From Rhodospirillaceae bacterium UBA6608 (lineage in GTDB: Bacteria; Pseudomonadota; Alphaproteobacteria; Rhodospirillales_A; Casp-alpha2), in NCBI GenBank assembly GCA_002433335.1, contig DJHY01000296.1, forward strand, positions 1-37,095: 37,095 nucleotides of DNA. Direction: 5' to 3'. Under the pieces are notes generated by a model. That model made no database searches and had not been told where the DNA came from. It was given only the letters and a program-made list of their open reading frames with translations. Positions 16,812-24,803 of the stretch are shown here, piece after piece (positions within the stretch are counted from its first letter, which is position 1; each line of letters starts with the position of its first letter). The translations under genes were made by a program, and so were the position numbers.

Positions 16812-18212
16812 TTAGATCGCGGCGAAGGCATGTCCCGTGGCGCCTAGCGTTGCAACCCGGCGACGGTGGAAGGCACCCGCCAAGTTGGCCAGGAATCCAT
16901 CGCTGAACGCCGGGCCGGTGAAGGTCATACCCATGGGGATGCCGGAGGGCAGGAACCCGTTGGGCACGGCGATCGCTGCCAGGTCCGCCATCGATGCGAA
17001 GTTGAGATACAGGCCGTTGTTGGCGTTGGGGCCGATGGGGTCGGCGACGAGATCCGAGACCTTGTAAACGGTGCCGACCGTGGGGACCGCAAGGACGTCT
17101 GCCGTTTCGAACGTCTTGCGGATCGTCCGTGCATTTCGGTGCAACTGATAGACCGCATTGAATGCGTCGGTCGCAGAAAAGCGGGCGACCGAGGAAATGA
17201 CTTGGCGGACGGTCGGATCGACAGCGTCCGGATTGGCCTTGATGAAATCGCCGACCATGGCGTCGCGTTCGGCCAGCAGGGGGCCTTCGAACATCATGCG
17301 GCTGGTTTCGAAAAAGATCGCGAAGTCGATTTCCGTCAGCTCGTGGCCCATCGCGGTCAGTTCGTCCAGCCCCTGTTCATACAAGGCCTGGGCGGCGTCA
17401 TTCCCGAAAAACAGGAGGTCGCCTGCTTTCGGCACGGCGATGCGGAGCGACCCGTCTGCTTGCATATCCAAAGGAACCGGCGAGGTCCGACCGTACAGAT
17501 CGTCCGGGTCGACCGCATGGCAGGTTTGGAGCACCCGCACCGCGTCGTCGCAGGTCAGGGCATAGACCGATACGGTATCGAACGACGGGCTGGCGTTGAC
17601 CATGGCGTTGCGCGGGAACAGGCCCAGGGTCGGCTTCAGCCCGACGACGTTGTTGTAGCTGGCGGGGACGCGCCCGGAGCCCCCGGTGTCGGAACCAAAG
17701 GCGAAGCCGCAAAGCCCGGCGGAAACGGAAACCCCCGCGCCGGAACTGGACCCGCCGGGAATGTAATCGGCGTCGAACGGATTGCGGGCCACGCCATAGG
17801 GGCTGCGGACACCGACCACACCGGTCGCGAATTGATCCATGTTGGTCTTGCCGATCAGGATCGCCCCGGCGTCCAAGGCCCGTTGCACGGCTAGATTGGT
17901 ATGCGAGGCGATGTACTCATAGGCCGGGCAGGCCGAAGTGGTGGGCATGCCGGCGATGTCGATGCAGTCTTTGACGCTGAACGGAATGCCGTAGAGGGGA
18001 AGATCGTCGATCTGTTCCTGGGACAGGGCCGCCAAGGCCCGCGCCCGCGCCATCACCGTGTCGGGCGCGACCTTGTAAATCCAAACCCCGTCGTCGCCCC
18101 GCGATTGGACCAGGGCGAGGACTTGTTCCGCGATGTCGATGGGGGTTGTGGTCCCGGCGGCATAGGCGGCGTGCAAGGCGGAAAAGCTCAGGTTGGGGAT
18201 GTCGTTCGGCAT
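16812..18212 (-). CDS. Amidase-signature hydrolase (AtzF/allophanate hydrolase-like)
   Basis: 466 residues. The Ser-cisSer-Lys triad is visible: Lys in PFSVKDCIDIAG (about residue 81), and the serines in PGGSSSGAGVSVSAGL and GSDTGGSGRVPAS. The phrasing LPLYGIPFSVKD, TTSACPAY and VVGLKPTLGLF is closest to the amidase half of AtzF-type allophanate hydrolases, but the roughly 120-residue C-terminal domain of full AtzF is missing. No urea carboxylase gene is near, so another amide substrate is likely. A perfect 12-bp palindrome 67 bp upstream links it to the divergent transporter operon and the Crp/Fnr gene next to it. Cytosolic. Confidence 0.88.
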   Translation of the reverse strand: MPNDIPNLSFSALHAAYAAGTTTPIDIAEQVLALVQSRGDDGVWIYKVAPDTVMARARALAALSQEQIDDLPLYGIPFSVKDCIDIAGMPTTSACPAYEYIASHTNLAVQRALDAGAILIGKTNMDQFATGVVGVRSPYGVARNPFDADYIPGGSSSGAGVSVSAGLCGFAFGSDTGGSGRVPASYNNVVGLKPTLGLFPRNAMVNASPSFDTVSVYALTCDDAVRVLQTCHAVDPDDLYGRTSPVPLDMQADGSLRIAVPKAGDLLFFGNDAAQALYEQGLDELTAMGHELTEIDFAIFFETSRMMFEGPLLAERDAMVGDFIKANPDAVDPTVRQVISSVARFSATDAFNAVYQLHRNARTIRKTFETADVLAVPTVGTVYKVSDLVADPIGPNANNGLYLNFASMADLAAIAVPNGFLPSGIPMGMTFTGPAFSDGFLANLAGAFHRRRVATLGATGHAFAAI

Positions 18213-18278
18213 GGCGCTCTCGGCGGTGATCGGACTTTGTTCGATCCGTCATCGCCGATTGCACCGTGGCGCGGCGAG

Positions 18279-18290
18279 CAAATATTTGCG
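18279..18290. promoter_or_regulatory. Palindrome GCAAATATTTGC upstream of amidase (copy 1)
   Basis: Perfect 12-bp dyad in the 108-bp gap between the Crp/Fnr gene and the amidase. Read on the minus strand, the 15-mer GCGCAAATATTTGCT is identical to copy 2 at 19233. A half-site, CAAATAT, lies 24 bp further upstream (minus strand, 18306-18312). Candidate Crp/Fnr-family operator. Confidence 0.65.
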
Positions 18291-18320
18291 CCGCCGCCAT
18301 CGTCGATATTTGGAGAAAGG

Positions 18321-19082
18321 TCAGTCGCAGAGCGCGCGCAGGCCGTCGGAATCCAGAATGTGGATGGTGTCGCCCCGGCGTTCGATAAGGCCCTGCTTCA
18401 CGAATTTATCCAGGGTGTTGGATATGGACTGCCGGGTCGAGCCGATCATGTTGGCCAGTTCTTCCTGGGTGAAGTGCTGGCACAGGGTGGTGCTGTCGGC
18501 GGCGGGGTTGGTCGGTGCCGCCAAGGTCAACAGCAGATGCCCCAGGCGGGAGGTCTTGGATTGCGTGCCCATGATCTGCAGCAGCGCCGTGTAACACATG
18601 CTTTTGTAAACCAGGCCCTCGATCACCGCGATCGCCAGATTGGGAATTTCGCGGATCAGATTGCGGAGCATCTTTCCCGGCAGCCAGACGCCGACCGATG
18701 GTTCCATCGCGACCGAGGTCCACATGTGCTCGCCCCCGCCCAGGATCTGTGGCGCGCCGACGAAATGCCCTTTCGGCCAATAGGCCAGGGTGATTTCGCG
18801 TCCGCCGGGCGAGACGTAATAGGACCGCACCCGACCGGTGCGGATGAAATGAATGCCGTCGTGCGGCTCGCCCTGTTGGAAAAAGAAATCGCCGGGAGCG
18901 TAGGACGTTTCCCGCCCCTGGGCGAACAGGCGGGCCAGTTCGTCGGGGCTGAGCATATCCAGGATGTTGGGGCCGCTGTCGATCGGCAGCCCGTCTTCGG
19001 ACAGGCGCAGCACCGCGCTCATCGCGGCATCGACTTCCAGGTCGGGGCTTTCGAACGGGGCGGGCGTTTCATCCGGCGACAT
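18321..19082 (-). CDS. Crp/Fnr-family transcriptional regulator
   Basis: 253 residues. A cyclic-nucleotide-binding-like beta barrel spans about 40-150 (FFQQGEPHDGIHFIRTGRVR, GREITLAYWPKGHFVG), then a dimer helix, then a C-terminal winged HTH (FTQEELANMIGSTRQSISNTLDKFVKQGLIERRG). There is no N-terminal cysteine cluster, so it is not an oxygen-sensing FNR; the effector is unknown. The ATG at 19082 is preferred for an AAAGGAAG upstream; a TTG at 19166 would add 28 residues. It lies between the amidase and the transporter operon, both preceded by the same palindrome, so it is the obvious regulator of both and maybe of itself. Confidence 0.92.
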   Translation of the reverse strand: MSPDETPAPFESPDLEVDAAMSAVLRLSEDGLPIDSGPNILDMLSPDELARLFAQGRETSYAPGDFFFQQGEPHDGIHFIRTGRVRSYYVSPGGREITLAYWPKGHFVGAPQILGGGEHMWTSVAMEPSVGVWLPGKMLRNLIREIPNLAIAVIEGLVYKSMCYTALLQIMGTQSKTSRLGHLLLTLAAPTNPAADSTTLCQHFTQEELANMIGSTRQSISNTLDKFVKQGLIERRGDTIHILDSDGLRALCD

Positions 19083-19189
19083 GCCGACTTCCTTTGCGCT
19101 TTCTGGCTTGAGCTGGGAAATGTGCTGGGCTTGTTGCGCTGCACAAACGCTATCATACTGATTCAAATTCGTGCAATGGGACCTTCGTG

Positions 19190-19213
19190 GTCAATATTTG
19201 TGCAAATTTGGAC
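19190..19213. promoter_or_regulatory. Imperfect 24-bp palindrome between Crp/Fnr and transporter genes
   Basis: GTCAATATTTG, TG, CAAATTTGGAC: an 11-2-11 dyad with 9 of 11 positions symmetrical, centred about 108 bp upstream of the regulator's chosen start. It contains the same ATATTTG element as the perfect palindrome 20 bp away, so it may be a second, lower-affinity operator for the divergent promoters. Confidence 0.45.
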
Positions 19214-19232
19214 GGTTTTCCCCAGGGCGCGC

Positions 19233-19244
19233 GCAAATATTTGC
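19233..19244. promoter_or_regulatory. Palindrome GCAAATATTTGC upstream of transporter operon (copy 2)
   Basis: Same perfect 12-bp dyad as at 18279-18290, here about 139 bp before the binding-protein gene at 19383 and 151 bp before the regulator's own start. Identity extends to 15 bases (GCGCAAATATTTGCT). The rest of the 300-bp divergent gap is GC-rich, so the A/T-rich dyad stands out. Confidence 0.65.
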
Positions 19245-19382
19245 TTATTCGGGCCCGGGCGATGCCGTCAGATGGGCAAAACACGGGACCGGCCAGCGTC
19301 GGGGCGGTCCAAACCGGGAGCAGACATCGACAGGGTTCACGCAGCTTTCTCCGCTTAGGGGGAAGGCGAGAAGGAGACAAAA

Positions 19383-20366
19383 ATGTCTATCATGTCCAAA
19401 CTGACGGCCAGTGCCCTTGCCGCCGCGATCGCGACGGGCCTGGCCATCGCGCCCGCCCAGGCGACGCCGTTCAAGGCGACATTGGCGCAAAACATGTCGC
19501 CCATTTCCGGGGTGACGATCATCGCCAAGGAAAAAGGTTTCTTCGATAAACACGGCCTGGATATCTCGGTCAGCGGCTTTACCTCGGGCAAGCAATGCCT
19601 GAACGCCGTGCTGGGCGGCGCGGCCGAGATCGCGACGACCGCCGAGGCGCCGACCACCGCCGCCGCGATGTCGAAGCAGCCCATCGCCTTTCTGGCCCGC
19701 ATGGAATACTCCGATCTGAAAACGCTGACCTCGGCCTCGTCGGGGATCAAGAGCATGGCCGACCTGAAGGGCAAGAAAATCGCCTTCACCGCCGGAACGG
19801 GCAGCGAGGTTTATACCACCGCCTTGTTGAAGAAGGCGGGCCTGACCAAAGCGGACGTCAAGCTGACCAACCTGCGACCGCAGGACATGCTGCCGGCCCT
19901 GTCCGCCGGCGATATCGATGCCTACAACACCTGGGAGCCGCACGTCAGCAACGGGGTCAAGGCCCTGGGCGGCAAAGTTTCGGAATTGGATACCAAGGGC
20001 GTTTACGCCGAGACCTTCAACATCGTCGTGATGAAGAAGTATCTGGAAGAAAACCCGAAGCTGATCGATGCCTTCCTGAAGGCCCTGATCGATGCCGAAG
20101 CCTGGATGAAAGCGAACAAGGACGAAGCCATCGCAATCGTTGCCAAGGTCGCGGGCATGAAGCCCGATGCCCTGGCCGCGATCTGGAAGGACTATGTCTA
20201 CAACGTCGTTCTGGACCAGAAGCAGTTGGACGTTCTGACGGCGCATGCCACCTGGCGTTTGGATTCGGGCAACCACCCGCCCGGTGCGACGATGCCTGAT
20301 TTCTCCACTGTGATCGTGCCTGGCCCGCTCAAGGCGATTGCCCCCGACCGGGTGACGATCCCCTGA
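19383..20366 (+). CDS. NMT1/SsuA-type periplasmic substrate-binding protein
   Basis: 327 residues with a signal peptide (MSIMSKLTASALAAAIATGL, cleavage near APAQA-TP at about 27). The mature part has IIAKEKGFFDKHGLDISVSGFTSG-type sequence and the segment MADLKGKKIAF typical of nitrate/sulfonate/taurine/thiamine-precursor binding proteins. It delivers an unknown small molecule to the permeases downstream. GAAGGAG lies before the ATG. It is first in an operon with permease, ATPase, two further permeases and a TauD dioxygenase; the dioxygenase makes a sulfonate-type ligand attractive, but this is inference. Confidence 0.92.
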   Translation: MSIMSKLTASALAAAIATGLAIAPAQATPFKATLAQNMSPISGVTIIAKEKGFFDKHGLDISVSGFTSGKQCLNAVLGGAAEIATTAEAPTTAAAMSKQPIAFLARMEYSDLKTLTSASSGIKSMADLKGKKIAFTAGTGSEVYTTALLKKAGLTKADVKLTNLRPQDMLPALSAGDIDAYNTWEPHVSNGVKALGGKVSELDTKGVYAETFNIVVMKKYLEENPKLIDAFLKALIDAEAWMKANKDEAIAIVAKVAGMKPDALAAIWKDYVYNVVLDQKQLDVLTAHATWRLDSGNHPPGATMPDFSTVIVPGPLKAIAPDRVTIP

Positions 20367-20367
20367 A

Positions 20368-21189
20368 ATGGCCGACGCGGGTAACAACGACGGCGCGGTA
20401 AAAGCCGCGACCAAGGAAACCGCCGCCAAAGGTATCTGGCGGGACGGGGCGCTCAATCGCCTCGTCCTCGCCGGGTCTTTGCCGCTGTTCTTTGGTTTGT
20501 GGGAACTGGTTTCCCGGTCCGGTGTCGTCAACATCATCCTGTTTCCGCCGCCCAGCACGGTCCTGGTCGCGATCGTCGATTGGATGCAGGACGGCCAGTT
20601 GCTGATCGATTTCGGGATGAGCGTATCCCGTGTCGTGGTCGGCTTTGTCGTCGGCGCGGTTTTGGGCGCGGTCATCGGCATTTTGACCGGGCGATATCGC
20701 CTGATCTCCAGCCTGCTCAGCCCGATCTTTCAACTGTTGCGACCGATCCCGCCCATCGCCTTCGTGCCGATCGTCATTCTGTGGTTCGGTCTGGGCGAGA
20801 TCGGGAAATACTTCCTGGTCGTCTGGGGTGTGTTCTTCACGGTCTGGATCGCGGCCCATTTGGGTGTGCAGCGGGTCGATGAAAAGTTGATCCGCGCGGC
20901 CCGCGTTCTGGGCACGCCGGAAAAGCGCATGCTGCGCGAGGTCCTGTTGCCGGGAGCGCTCCCCTATATCTTCGTCGGCCTGCGCACCTCGGTCAGTATC
21001 TCGTTCTATACGCTGGTTGCGGCGGAACTGGCCGGGACCTTCGCCGGGCTGGCTTACCGCATCGACATCGCCCAGCAGAACCTTCAGATGGGACAGATGA
21101 TGGGTGGGCTTGTCATGCTCGGCGTGATCTCCGCCGCCGCCGACAAGCTGTTCGCCATCTTCGCGGAAAAGGCGGTCTGGTGGTCATGA
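20368..21189 (+). CDS. ABC transporter permease, SsuC/TauC type (permease 1)
   Basis: 273 residues, a cytosolic N-terminal tail of about 30 residues and six membrane helices. The EAA loop is DEKLIRAARVLGTPEKRMLREVLLPGALPYIFVGLR, here only partly shown by its key residues A-A-x-L-G and P-x-A-L-P. IPPIAFVPIVILWFGLG is characteristic of the nitrate/sulfonate/taurine permease family. It starts one base after the binding-protein stop and overlaps the ATPase start (ATGA at 21186-21189). It lacks the RPEF...ARKL...GVRK extension shared by the two later permeases, so it is a different lineage. Confidence 0.9.
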   Translation: MADAGNNDGAVKAATKETAAKGIWRDGALNRLVLAGSLPLFFGLWELVSRSGVVNIILFPPPSTVLVAIVDWMQDGQLLIDFGMSVSRVVVGFVVGAVLGAVIGILTGRYRLISSLLSPIFQLLRPIPPIAFVPIVILWFGLGEIGKYFLVVWGVFFTVWIAAHLGVQRVDEKLIRAARVLGTPEKRMLREVLLPGALPYIFVGLRTSVSISFYTLVAAELAGTFAGLAYRIDIAQQNLQMGQMMGGLVMLGVISAAADKLFAIFAEKAVWWS

Positions 21190-22043
21190 TCATGAACAAA
21201 GCAGAAAACGAACCGATGCCCGCGACCGATGGATCTTCGTCCGGTGCCGCCATCGCGGTCGACGACGTATCAATCATCTTCGGCGAGGGCGATAACGCCT
21301 TCGTCGCGGTCGACCGCGTCAGTGCAGAGATCGCCGCCGGGGAATTCATTTGCATCGTCGGCCCGTCGGGCTGCGGCAAATCGACCCTGTTGAAAGGGGT
21401 TGCCGGCTACCTCAAACCGGTCGAAGGCAACATGCGGCTGAAAGGCCAGGACATCAAGGAGCCCGGCCCCGACCGAGTCATGGTGTTCCAGGAATTCGAC
21501 CAGCTTCTCCCATGGAAAACGGTCAAACAGAACATCACCTTCGCCCTGATGAACGGGGGCAAGTGCAAAAGCGAGAAAGAAGCCAACGACATCGCCATGC
21601 ACTACATCAAGAAGGTGAAGCTCGACCGCTTCGAAGACACCTATCCGCACATGTTGTCCGGCGGCATGAAACAGCGCGTGGCGATCGCCCGCGGCATGGC
21701 CATGGAACCGGACATCCTGCTGATGGATGAACCCTTCGCGGCCCTGGACGCGCTGACGCGTCTGCAAATGCAGGAAGAGCTTCTGCAACTGTGGGAAGAC
21801 ACGCACTTCACGGTGTTGTTCGTTACCCACTCGATTGAGGAAGCCCTGATCGTCGGCTCGCGTATTCTCGTGCTGTCGCCGCATCCGGGCCAGGTCAAGG
21901 CGGAACTGAACGCCCACCACCTGAACCACGACAACACGGCCGATCCGGAATTCGGCGCGCTGAAGAACAAGATTCACGACATGTTGTTCGCGGACCGCAT
22001 TCTCGAGGACGAATTGGCGGCGGCAGAGGCCGATCAGAAATGA
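21186..22043 (+). CDS. ABC transporter ATPase, SsuB/TauB type
   Basis: 285 residues. Walker A GPSGCGKST, Q-loop VFQEFDQLLPW, signature LSGGMKQRVAIARG, Walker B ILLMDEPFAALD and switch His in FVTHSIEEA are all intact. It energises import through the flanking permeases and is the only ATPase of this operon, so it probably serves all three. The start at 21186 overlaps the permease 1 stop; ATG 21192 is an in-frame alternative. Its own stop overlaps the start of permease 2 (ATGA at 22040-22043). The polar C-terminal tail (EDELAAAEADQK) is unremarkable. Confidence 0.92.
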   Translation: MIMNKAENEPMPATDGSSSGAAIAVDDVSIIFGEGDNAFVAVDRVSAEIAAGEFICIVGPSGCGKSTLLKGVAGYLKPVEGNMRLKGQDIKEPGPDRVMVFQEFDQLLPWKTVKQNITFALMNGGKCKSEKEANDIAMHYIKKVKLDRFEDTYPHMLSGGMKQRVAIARGMAMEPDILLMDEPFAALDALTRLQMQEELLQLWEDTHFTVLFVTHSIEEALIVGSRILVLSPHPGQVKAELNAHHLNHDNTADPEFGALKNKIHDMLFADRILEDELAAAEADQK

Positions 22044-22942
22044 GCAGCACTCTCCCGCAAACAGTTGTCCGCCCCGAATTCGAGGCGGATGACCTTGCGA
22101 CGGCGTCGAATGCCGACGTCGCCCGCAAACTCACCCTATGGGAAAAGGTCTCGAACCTGGATGGCGTGCGGAAGCTGACCATCCTGGTCGTCCTGATGGT
22201 GGCCTGGGAATTGTATACCCGGCTATCCGGGGTCTCGGGCCTGATCCTTCCCCGGTTCTCCGACACCGTCGCGGCGTTGTACGACTCCGTGGTTCACGAT
22301 CAATTGCTGATCATGATCAAGAACTCGATGTCGGTGCTGATCACCGGCTACGCCATCGGCTTGGTCATCGCGACGTTGTTGACCACCGTTGCGATCATGA
22401 CCCGGTTCGGCAGCGACATTCTCAGCACGCTTACCGCCATGTTGAACCCCCTGCCCGCCATCGCGTTGTTGCCGCTGGCGTTGCTGTGGTTCGGCCTGGG
22501 GTCGGCGTCGGTCGTGTTCGTCCTGTTGCATTCCGTGATCTGGCCGGTCGCCCTGAACGCCCATACGGGCTTCATGGGTGTTTCGGATACCCAGCGCATG
22601 GTCGGGCGCAATTACGGCCTGCGTGGCGTGATGTACGTCGCCAAGCTGCTGATCCCCGCCGCCTTCCCGCAGATCCTGTTGGGGCTGAAGGTCGGTTGGG
22701 CCTATGCCTGGCGGACCCTGATCGCGGCTGAACTGGTGTTCGGCGGCGCCATCGCCGATACCTCGGGCGAACAATCGGGCGGCCTTGGCTGGTTCGTGTT
22801 CGCCAACCAGATGGACATGCAGATCCCGTATGTCTTCGCCGGCTTGTTCACCGTGATCTTGGTGGGCGTGATCGTCGAAAGCCTGATCTTCACCACGATC
22901 GAGGCACGGACCATTCGCAGATGGGGGATGCAGTCGTCATGA
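22040..22942 (+). CDS. ABC transporter permease, extended N-terminus (permease 2)
   Basis: 300 residues with six membrane helices. The cytosolic N-terminus (VVRPEFE, ADVARKLTLWEKVSNLDGVRK) of about 50 residues is shared with permease 3. Family features are LPAIALLPLALLWFGLG and the loop region QRMVGRNYGLRGVMYVAKLLIPAAFP. Starts and ends in ATGA overlaps with its neighbours, so the operon is tightly coupled. The similarity to permease 3 over the full length points to tandem duplication. Whether the pair forms a heterodimer separate from permease 1 is unknown. Confidence 0.9.
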   Translation: MSSTLPQTVVRPEFEADDLATASNADVARKLTLWEKVSNLDGVRKLTILVVLMVAWELYTRLSGVSGLILPRFSDTVAALYDSVVHDQLLIMIKNSMSVLITGYAIGLVIATLLTTVAIMTRFGSDILSTLTAMLNPLPAIALLPLALLWFGLGSASVVFVLLHSVIWPVALNAHTGFMGVSDTQRMVGRNYGLRGVMYVAKLLIPAAFPQILLGLKVGWAYAWRTLIAAELVFGGAIADTSGEQSGGLGWFVFANQMDMQIPYVFAGLFTVILVGVIVESLIFTTIEARTIRRWGMQSS

Positions 22943-23826
22943 GCATGAGCAAAGCACTTCCCGAACCGGTCATCCGGCCGGAATTCATCAACGAGAATAT
23001 TGCCGACGCCCATACGGGCGACATCGCCCGCAAGCTGTCGATTGTCGAGAAGATCTGGAACATCAACGGCGTGCGCAAGGCCACGATCTTGCTGAGCCTG
23101 GTCGTGATCTGGCAGGCCTACACCGTGCTCTTGAACGTGGAACCCCTGATGTTCCCGTCCTTCACGTTCTCGTTGGAAAAGCTGACCCACGACTTGCTCC
23201 ACGGCGATCTGATCTGGAAAGTCTGGTTCTCGGTCAAGGTTCTGATCTACGGCTATGTCACCGGCATGGTGATCGCCGCCGGATTGGTTCTTTGGGGAAC
23301 CTCCAGCCGTCTCGGCGGCGACTTCATCGCCATGGCGACCGCCATGTTCAACCCGCTCCCCGCCATCGCCATGCTGCCGCTGGCCATGCTGTGGTTCGGG
23401 CTGGGCACTGCAAGCCTGATCTTCGTTCTCGTGCACTCCGTCCTTTGGGCCGTCGCCTTGAACACCCACTCGGGCTTCAAGAACGTGTCCAACACGCTGC
23501 GCATGATCGGCGAGAACTATGGCCTGCGGGGCGTTCCCTTCGTGACCAAGATCCTTGTCCCGGCGGCCCTGCCGTCGATCATGGCGGGGATGAAGGTCGG
23601 CTGGGCCTTTGCCTGGCGCACCCTGATCGGGGCCGAACTTGTGTTCGGCGCTTCGTCGGGCGGCGGCGGGCTCGGCTGGTACATCTTCGAATCCTCTCAG
23701 AACATCGAGACCGAAGGTGTCTTCGCCGGCTTGTTCATGGTGATCCTGATCGGTATCACCGTGGAGAACGTTGTGTTCCGTAACATCGAACTGAAGACCG
23801 TCTCCCGTTGGGGGATGCAACGGTAA
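22939..23826 (+). CDS. ABC transporter permease, paralogue of permease 2 (permease 3)
   Basis: 295 residues. It mirrors permease 2 from the N-terminus (VIRPEFI, GDIARKLSIVEKIWNINGVRK) through NPLPAIAMLPLAMLWFGLG and ENYGLRGVPFVTKILVPAALP to the C-terminal RWGMQ. The ATG at 22939 overlaps the preceding stop; an upstream in-frame ATG at 22921 lies inside permease 2. The TauD dioxygenase start follows 17 bp after the stop. Three permeases for one ATPase and one visible binding protein is unusual for the SsuABC-type family. Confidence 0.9.
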   Translation: MSMSKALPEPVIRPEFINENIADAHTGDIARKLSIVEKIWNINGVRKATILLSLVVIWQAYTVLLNVEPLMFPSFTFSLEKLTHDLLHGDLIWKVWFSVKVLIYGYVTGMVIAAGLVLWGTSSRLGGDFIAMATAMFNPLPAIAMLPLAMLWFGLGTASLIFVLVHSVLWAVALNTHSGFKNVSNTLRMIGENYGLRGVPFVTKILVPAALPSIMAGMKVGWAFAWRTLIGAELVFGASSGGGGLGWYIFESSQNIETEGVFAGLFMVILIGITVENVVFRNIELKTVSRWGMQR

Positions 23827-23843
23827 TCTTGGAGAAGACTTCC

Positions 23844-24701
23844 GTGACTATGACTATCCAAATCCCGGTCAAACCCCTCGACAATCCGCTTGCCGCGGAA
23901 GTCGTGGGCCTTGACCTGAACCAGGACCTGGACGACTTGACCGTCCAGGGCCTGCATCAAGCCTGGATGGCCTATCCCGTGCTTGTCGTGCGGGGGCAGG
24001 ACCTGGAACCGGAAAAGCAGTTGGCCTACACCAACCGCTTCGGCGACCTGCGTCGCCACTCGGTGAAAGAAATCCTGCATCCCCAGTACCCCGACCTGTT
24101 GGTTCTGTCGAACCGCGGCCGTGGCGGGGCGCAGCCCATCAACAACGGCGGGGCCTATTGGCATTCGGACAGCACGTACGAAGAAACCCCGCCGATGGGA
24201 TCGATCCTGCACGGGGTGGTCATTCCGGACGAAGGCGGCGATACGCTTTACGCCAATATGACCGCTGCCTACGACGCGCTGGACGATGCCACCAAGCAGA
24301 AAATCGATGGCCTGAAAGCCGTGCATTCCTATCGCCATCGCTACGAGTCGATGATGAATGCCGGTGTCCGCCCGCCGAAGACCGAGGAAGAACTCTCGCA
24401 GTGGACTGAAGTCGTCCATCCCGTCGCCCGGACCCATCCGGAAACGGGCAAGAAGGCGATCTTCGTCAACGAGGGTTTTACCTCGCGGATCGAGGGGTTG
24501 AGCGACAACGAAAGCCGCGACCTGCTGGAGCATCTGTTCGAGCATTCGACCCAGGATCAGTTCGTCTACCGCCACAAATGGCAGAAGGGCGACGTGGTGA
24601 TGTGGGACAACCGCTGCACCCTGCATAAGGCGACGGACTACGACCTGAGCCAGGAACGCTCGATGCACCGCGGAACCATCCACGGTGACCGGCCGTTCTA
24701 A
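23844..24701 (+). CDS. TauD/TfdA-family Fe(II)/2-oxoglutarate dioxygenase (copy 1)
   Basis: 285 residues. The iron ligands are visible: H107 and D109 in YWHSDSTYEE and distal H261 in CTLHKATDY, with 2-oxoglutarate-binding R276 in MHRGTI. Relatives hydroxylate taurine, alkyl sulfonates, alkyl sulfates or 2,4-D next to the heteroatom, releasing sulfite, sulfate or phenol. The GTG at 23844 has GGAG 9 bases upstream; ATG 23850 is the alternative. Last in the transporter operon before a strong hairpin, so it likely attacks the imported compound. About 40-45% similar by eye to the second copy at 32310. Substrate not determinable. Confidence 0.92.
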   Translation: MTMTIQIPVKPLDNPLAAEVVGLDLNQDLDDLTVQGLHQAWMAYPVLVVRGQDLEPEKQLAYTNRFGDLRRHSVKEILHPQYPDLLVLSNRGRGGAQPINNGGAYWHSDSTYEETPPMGSILHGVVIPDEGGDTLYANMTAAYDALDDATKQKIDGLKAVHSYRHRYESMMNAGVRPPKTEEELSQWTEVVHPVARTHPETGKKAIFVNEGFTSRIEGLSDNESRDLLEHLFEHSTQDQFVYRHKWQKGDVVMWDNRCTLHKATDYDLSQERSMHRGTIHGDRPF

Positions 24702-24742
24702 TGAACCGGCCGACGAAAGTTTGACATTGTGACCCGACGGTC

Positions 24743-24777
24743 CCCCTCTCCCCTTCGTGGGGAGAGGGGTTCTTTTT
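24743..24777 (+). terminator. Strong hairpin with T-run after dioxygenase gene
   Basis: Perfect 11-bp stem CCCCTCTCCCC (24743-24753) and GGGGAGAGGGG (24759-24769), 5-base loop, then TTCTTTTT. It lies 41 bp after the dioxygenase stop and 27 bp before the HAD gene start. Its right arm can also pair with CCTCTCCC directly before the HAD start codon (24796-24803), so it might act as an attenuator rather than a plain terminator. C/T-rich/G/A-rich palindromes of this type also recur as intergenic repeats in proteobacteria. Confidence 0.75.
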
Positions 24778-24803
24778 GCCCAGCTTGAAAAGGAACCTCT
24801 CCC

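Noticed and set aside
17901..19358. A 485-codon plus-strand open frame across amidase, Crp/Fnr gene and divergent gap
   Set aside because: It runs antisense through two convincing genes and an intergenic region with operators; the translation is compositionally biased and unrecognisable.
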